Below are positions 5,647 to 6,510 of a stretch of DNA of 6,510 nucleotides, one piece after another. Source of the stretch: Methyloglobulus sp. (lineage in GTDB: Bacteria; Pseudomonadota; Gammaproteobacteria; Methylococcales; Methylomonadaceae); assembly GCA_013140405.1 (NCBI GenBank), contig JABFSV010000259.1:1-6510 (forward strand), in the 5' to 3' direction. The position numbers and the translations under genes are program-made. How positions within the stretch are numbered: position 1 is the stretch's first letter; every line of letters begins with the position of its first letter. Under the pieces are notes generated by a model, which did no database searches, had not been told where the DNA came from, and worked only from the letters and a program-made list of their open reading frames with translations.

Positions 5647-6339
5647 TTAAGGGAGCTTAGTTAAGGTATTACCGCATTTTGTAGTAGGTGCAGCAGTACC
5701 ACCTATCGGAGCATTCATGACCGATATGACAAGCTGGCTGCCGTTGGTTTTGGCGCCAATTAAAATGCCAGCCGCCGTACTAATTGTACATGCTGGACCT
5801 AAAGTAAAAGTATTGTTAGTCGTTACCATTCCCCAAGTCTGGGTAGCTACATCCGTCCGTAAGTTGACTTTCCCATTCAGCAATTCGGTTTGAAAGGGGT
5901 GGCCTGCCGTGATGGGGCCAGTAACCACAGAAAATTCGAATATATTTGCTGCATTGTTGCATTTAAAGAAGCTTTGGGTGCGCCCATTCAGTAGTTTCAT
6001 ATTGGTAACGGTGCATTTGTCCGTGCCACCGAATTCTTGATAAGTTCCAGGCACTACATTGACCGTTCCCACGGTTGGAGAAAGAGCGGACGTTACCAGC
6101 GCATTAGGGCTGACCGATCCATCGGCATTGACGACCAGATTCACTTTCACGTCATAATATCTTATAGCGCCCACACTATCGACCGTCGGCACCCTGAAAC
6201 CGTGAAAGGTGTTGTCTAATGCGTAAGTGGTGCTCTTCTCCAACATGGCGCGTGGTATTGCTGCTTGTGTTAATGTAGGCAACACCATTCCTCCAGCGAA
6301 TAAGACGATTGCTATAATTATTTTTATGTTGTTTTTCAT
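5647..6339 (-). CDS. Exported protein of unknown function with four cysteines
   Basis: A 230-residue product that I do not recognise. The N-terminus MKNNIKII is followed by a hydrophobic stretch (residues 7-20) and LPTLTQAAIP, a standard Sec signal peptide with likely cleavage after TQA or TQAA near residue 26-27. The mature part, about 203 residues, is rich in Thr, Val, Asn and Gly, has few charged residues and looks beta-rich. Cys109, Cys127, Cys184 and Cys222 could form two disulfides in the periplasm or outside the cell. There is no lipobox, C-terminal anchor or PEP-CTERM-like tail. ATG at 6339 is chosen because GGAG sits 6 bases upstream and the signal peptide begins there. An ATG at 6384 would add 15 residues before the signal peptide and has no ribosome site. 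It stands alone on this strand, with a perfect 9-bp repeat array about 70 bases upstream of its start. Confidence 0.75.
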   Translation of the reverse strand: MKNNIKIIIAIVLFAGGMVLPTLTQAAIPRAMLEKSTTYALDNTFHGFRVPTVDSVGAIRYYDVKVNLVVNADGSVSPNALVTSALSPTVGTVNVVPGTYQEFGGTDKCTVTNMKLLNGRTQSFFKCNNAANIFEFSVVTGPITAGHPFQTELLNGKVNLRTDVATQTWGMVTTNNTFTLGPACTISTAAGILIGAKTNGSQLVISVMNAPIGGTAAPTTKCGNTLTKLP

Positions 6340-6345
6340 AGCTTT

Positions 6346-6349
6346 CTCC
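6346..6349 (-). promoter_or_regulatory. Ribosome binding site deciding the start of the exported protein
   Basis: GGAG on the minus strand (within CTGGAGAAAGCT) ends 6 bases before the ATG at 6339. It is the clearest Shine-Dalgarno in the window and decides against the in-frame ATG 45 bases upstream. Confidence 0.8.
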
Positions 6350-6407
6350 AGTAAGTAGTTAATTATTATTGATCCGCAATCCATTATTTCCGCTTGCAGA
6401 GTACAAA

Positions 6408-6510
6408 ACTGCGTGGACTGCGTGGACTGCGTGGACTGCGTGGACTGCGTGGACTGCGTGGACTGCGTGGACTGCGTGGACTGCGTGGACTGCGTGGACT
6501 GCGTGGACTG
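6408..6510. repeat. Perfect 9-bp tandem repeat array (unit ACTGCGTGG), open at the window edge
   Basis: From 6408 to the last base the sequence repeats ACTGCGTGG without a single change: 103 bases, about 11.4 copies, continuing beyond the window. The left boundary is sharp, since the bases before 6408 do not follow the period. A 9-bp unit keeps reading frame, and all six frames are free of stops within the array. It would encode Thr-Ala-Trp, Leu-Arg-Gly or Cys-Val-Asp repeats on the + strand and Ser-Thr-Gln, Pro-Arg-Ser or Val-His-Ala on the minus strand. No start codon or flanking coding evidence is visible, so whether it is translated cannot be told. Units abut directly with no spacers, so this is a mini-/microsatellite and not a CRISPR. 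Confidence 0.97.

Noticed and set aside
6340..6384. Start of the exported protein at the ATG at 6384, giving 245 residues.
   Set aside because: No ribosome site precedes it and it would put 15 polar or mixed residues before a standard signal peptide; the ATG at 6339 has GGAG at ideal spacing.
6408..6510. CRISPR array or integration-site repeats.
   Set aside because: The units are 9 bp and contiguous with no spacers, so this is a simple tandem repeat.

Overview
The window looks like chromosomal DNA of a gammaproteobacterium. ParE, YchF and SdhB all read as close relatives of the Enterobacteria/Pseudomonas proteins over their full visible length, and a YgfX (CptA) family gene, itself a mainly proteobacterial family, lies near sdhE. 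GC content is moderate by eye. A methylotroph or sulfur-oxidiser type of gammaproteobacterium would fit, but genus cannot be fixed from the sequence alone.

Layout, left to right. (1) 1-573, + strand: the 3' end of sdhB (Fe-S subunit of succinate dehydrogenase) followed 13 bases later by a short sdhE (FAD assembly factor); this is the tail of an sdh operon. (2) 574-787: a non-coding stretch with a large hairpin and, at its end, a terminator that works best on the minus strand. (3) 788-2007, minus strand: tRNA-Met(CAT) preceded by ychF. The tRNA has its own near-perfect sigma70 promoter, whose -35 box contains the stop codon of ychF. (4) 2132-3354, minus strand: a ygfX/cptA-like membrane protein gene, and upstream of it a multi-pass membrane protein that begins MCFSA. 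(5) 3355-3650: a 296-base divergent promoter region. (6) 3651-5543, + strand: complete parE (topoisomerase IV subunit B). (7) 5544-5646: two tandem hairpins with nearly identical arms. (8) 5647-6339, minus strand: an exported protein of unknown function with four cysteines. (9) 6408-6510: a perfect 9-bp tandem repeat array that runs off the window.

Most of the window is housekeeping: respiration (sdhB, sdhE), translation (tRNA-Met, ychF) and chromosome decatenation (parE). No mobile element, CRISPR array or complete defence system is visible. The points most worth a second look are the 9-bp array directly upstream of an unrecognised secreted protein, the tandem hairpins whose arms differ by a compensated base change, the tRNA promoter embedded in the ychF stop, and the separation of sdhE from a ygfX-like gene that is its immediate partner in E. 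coli.
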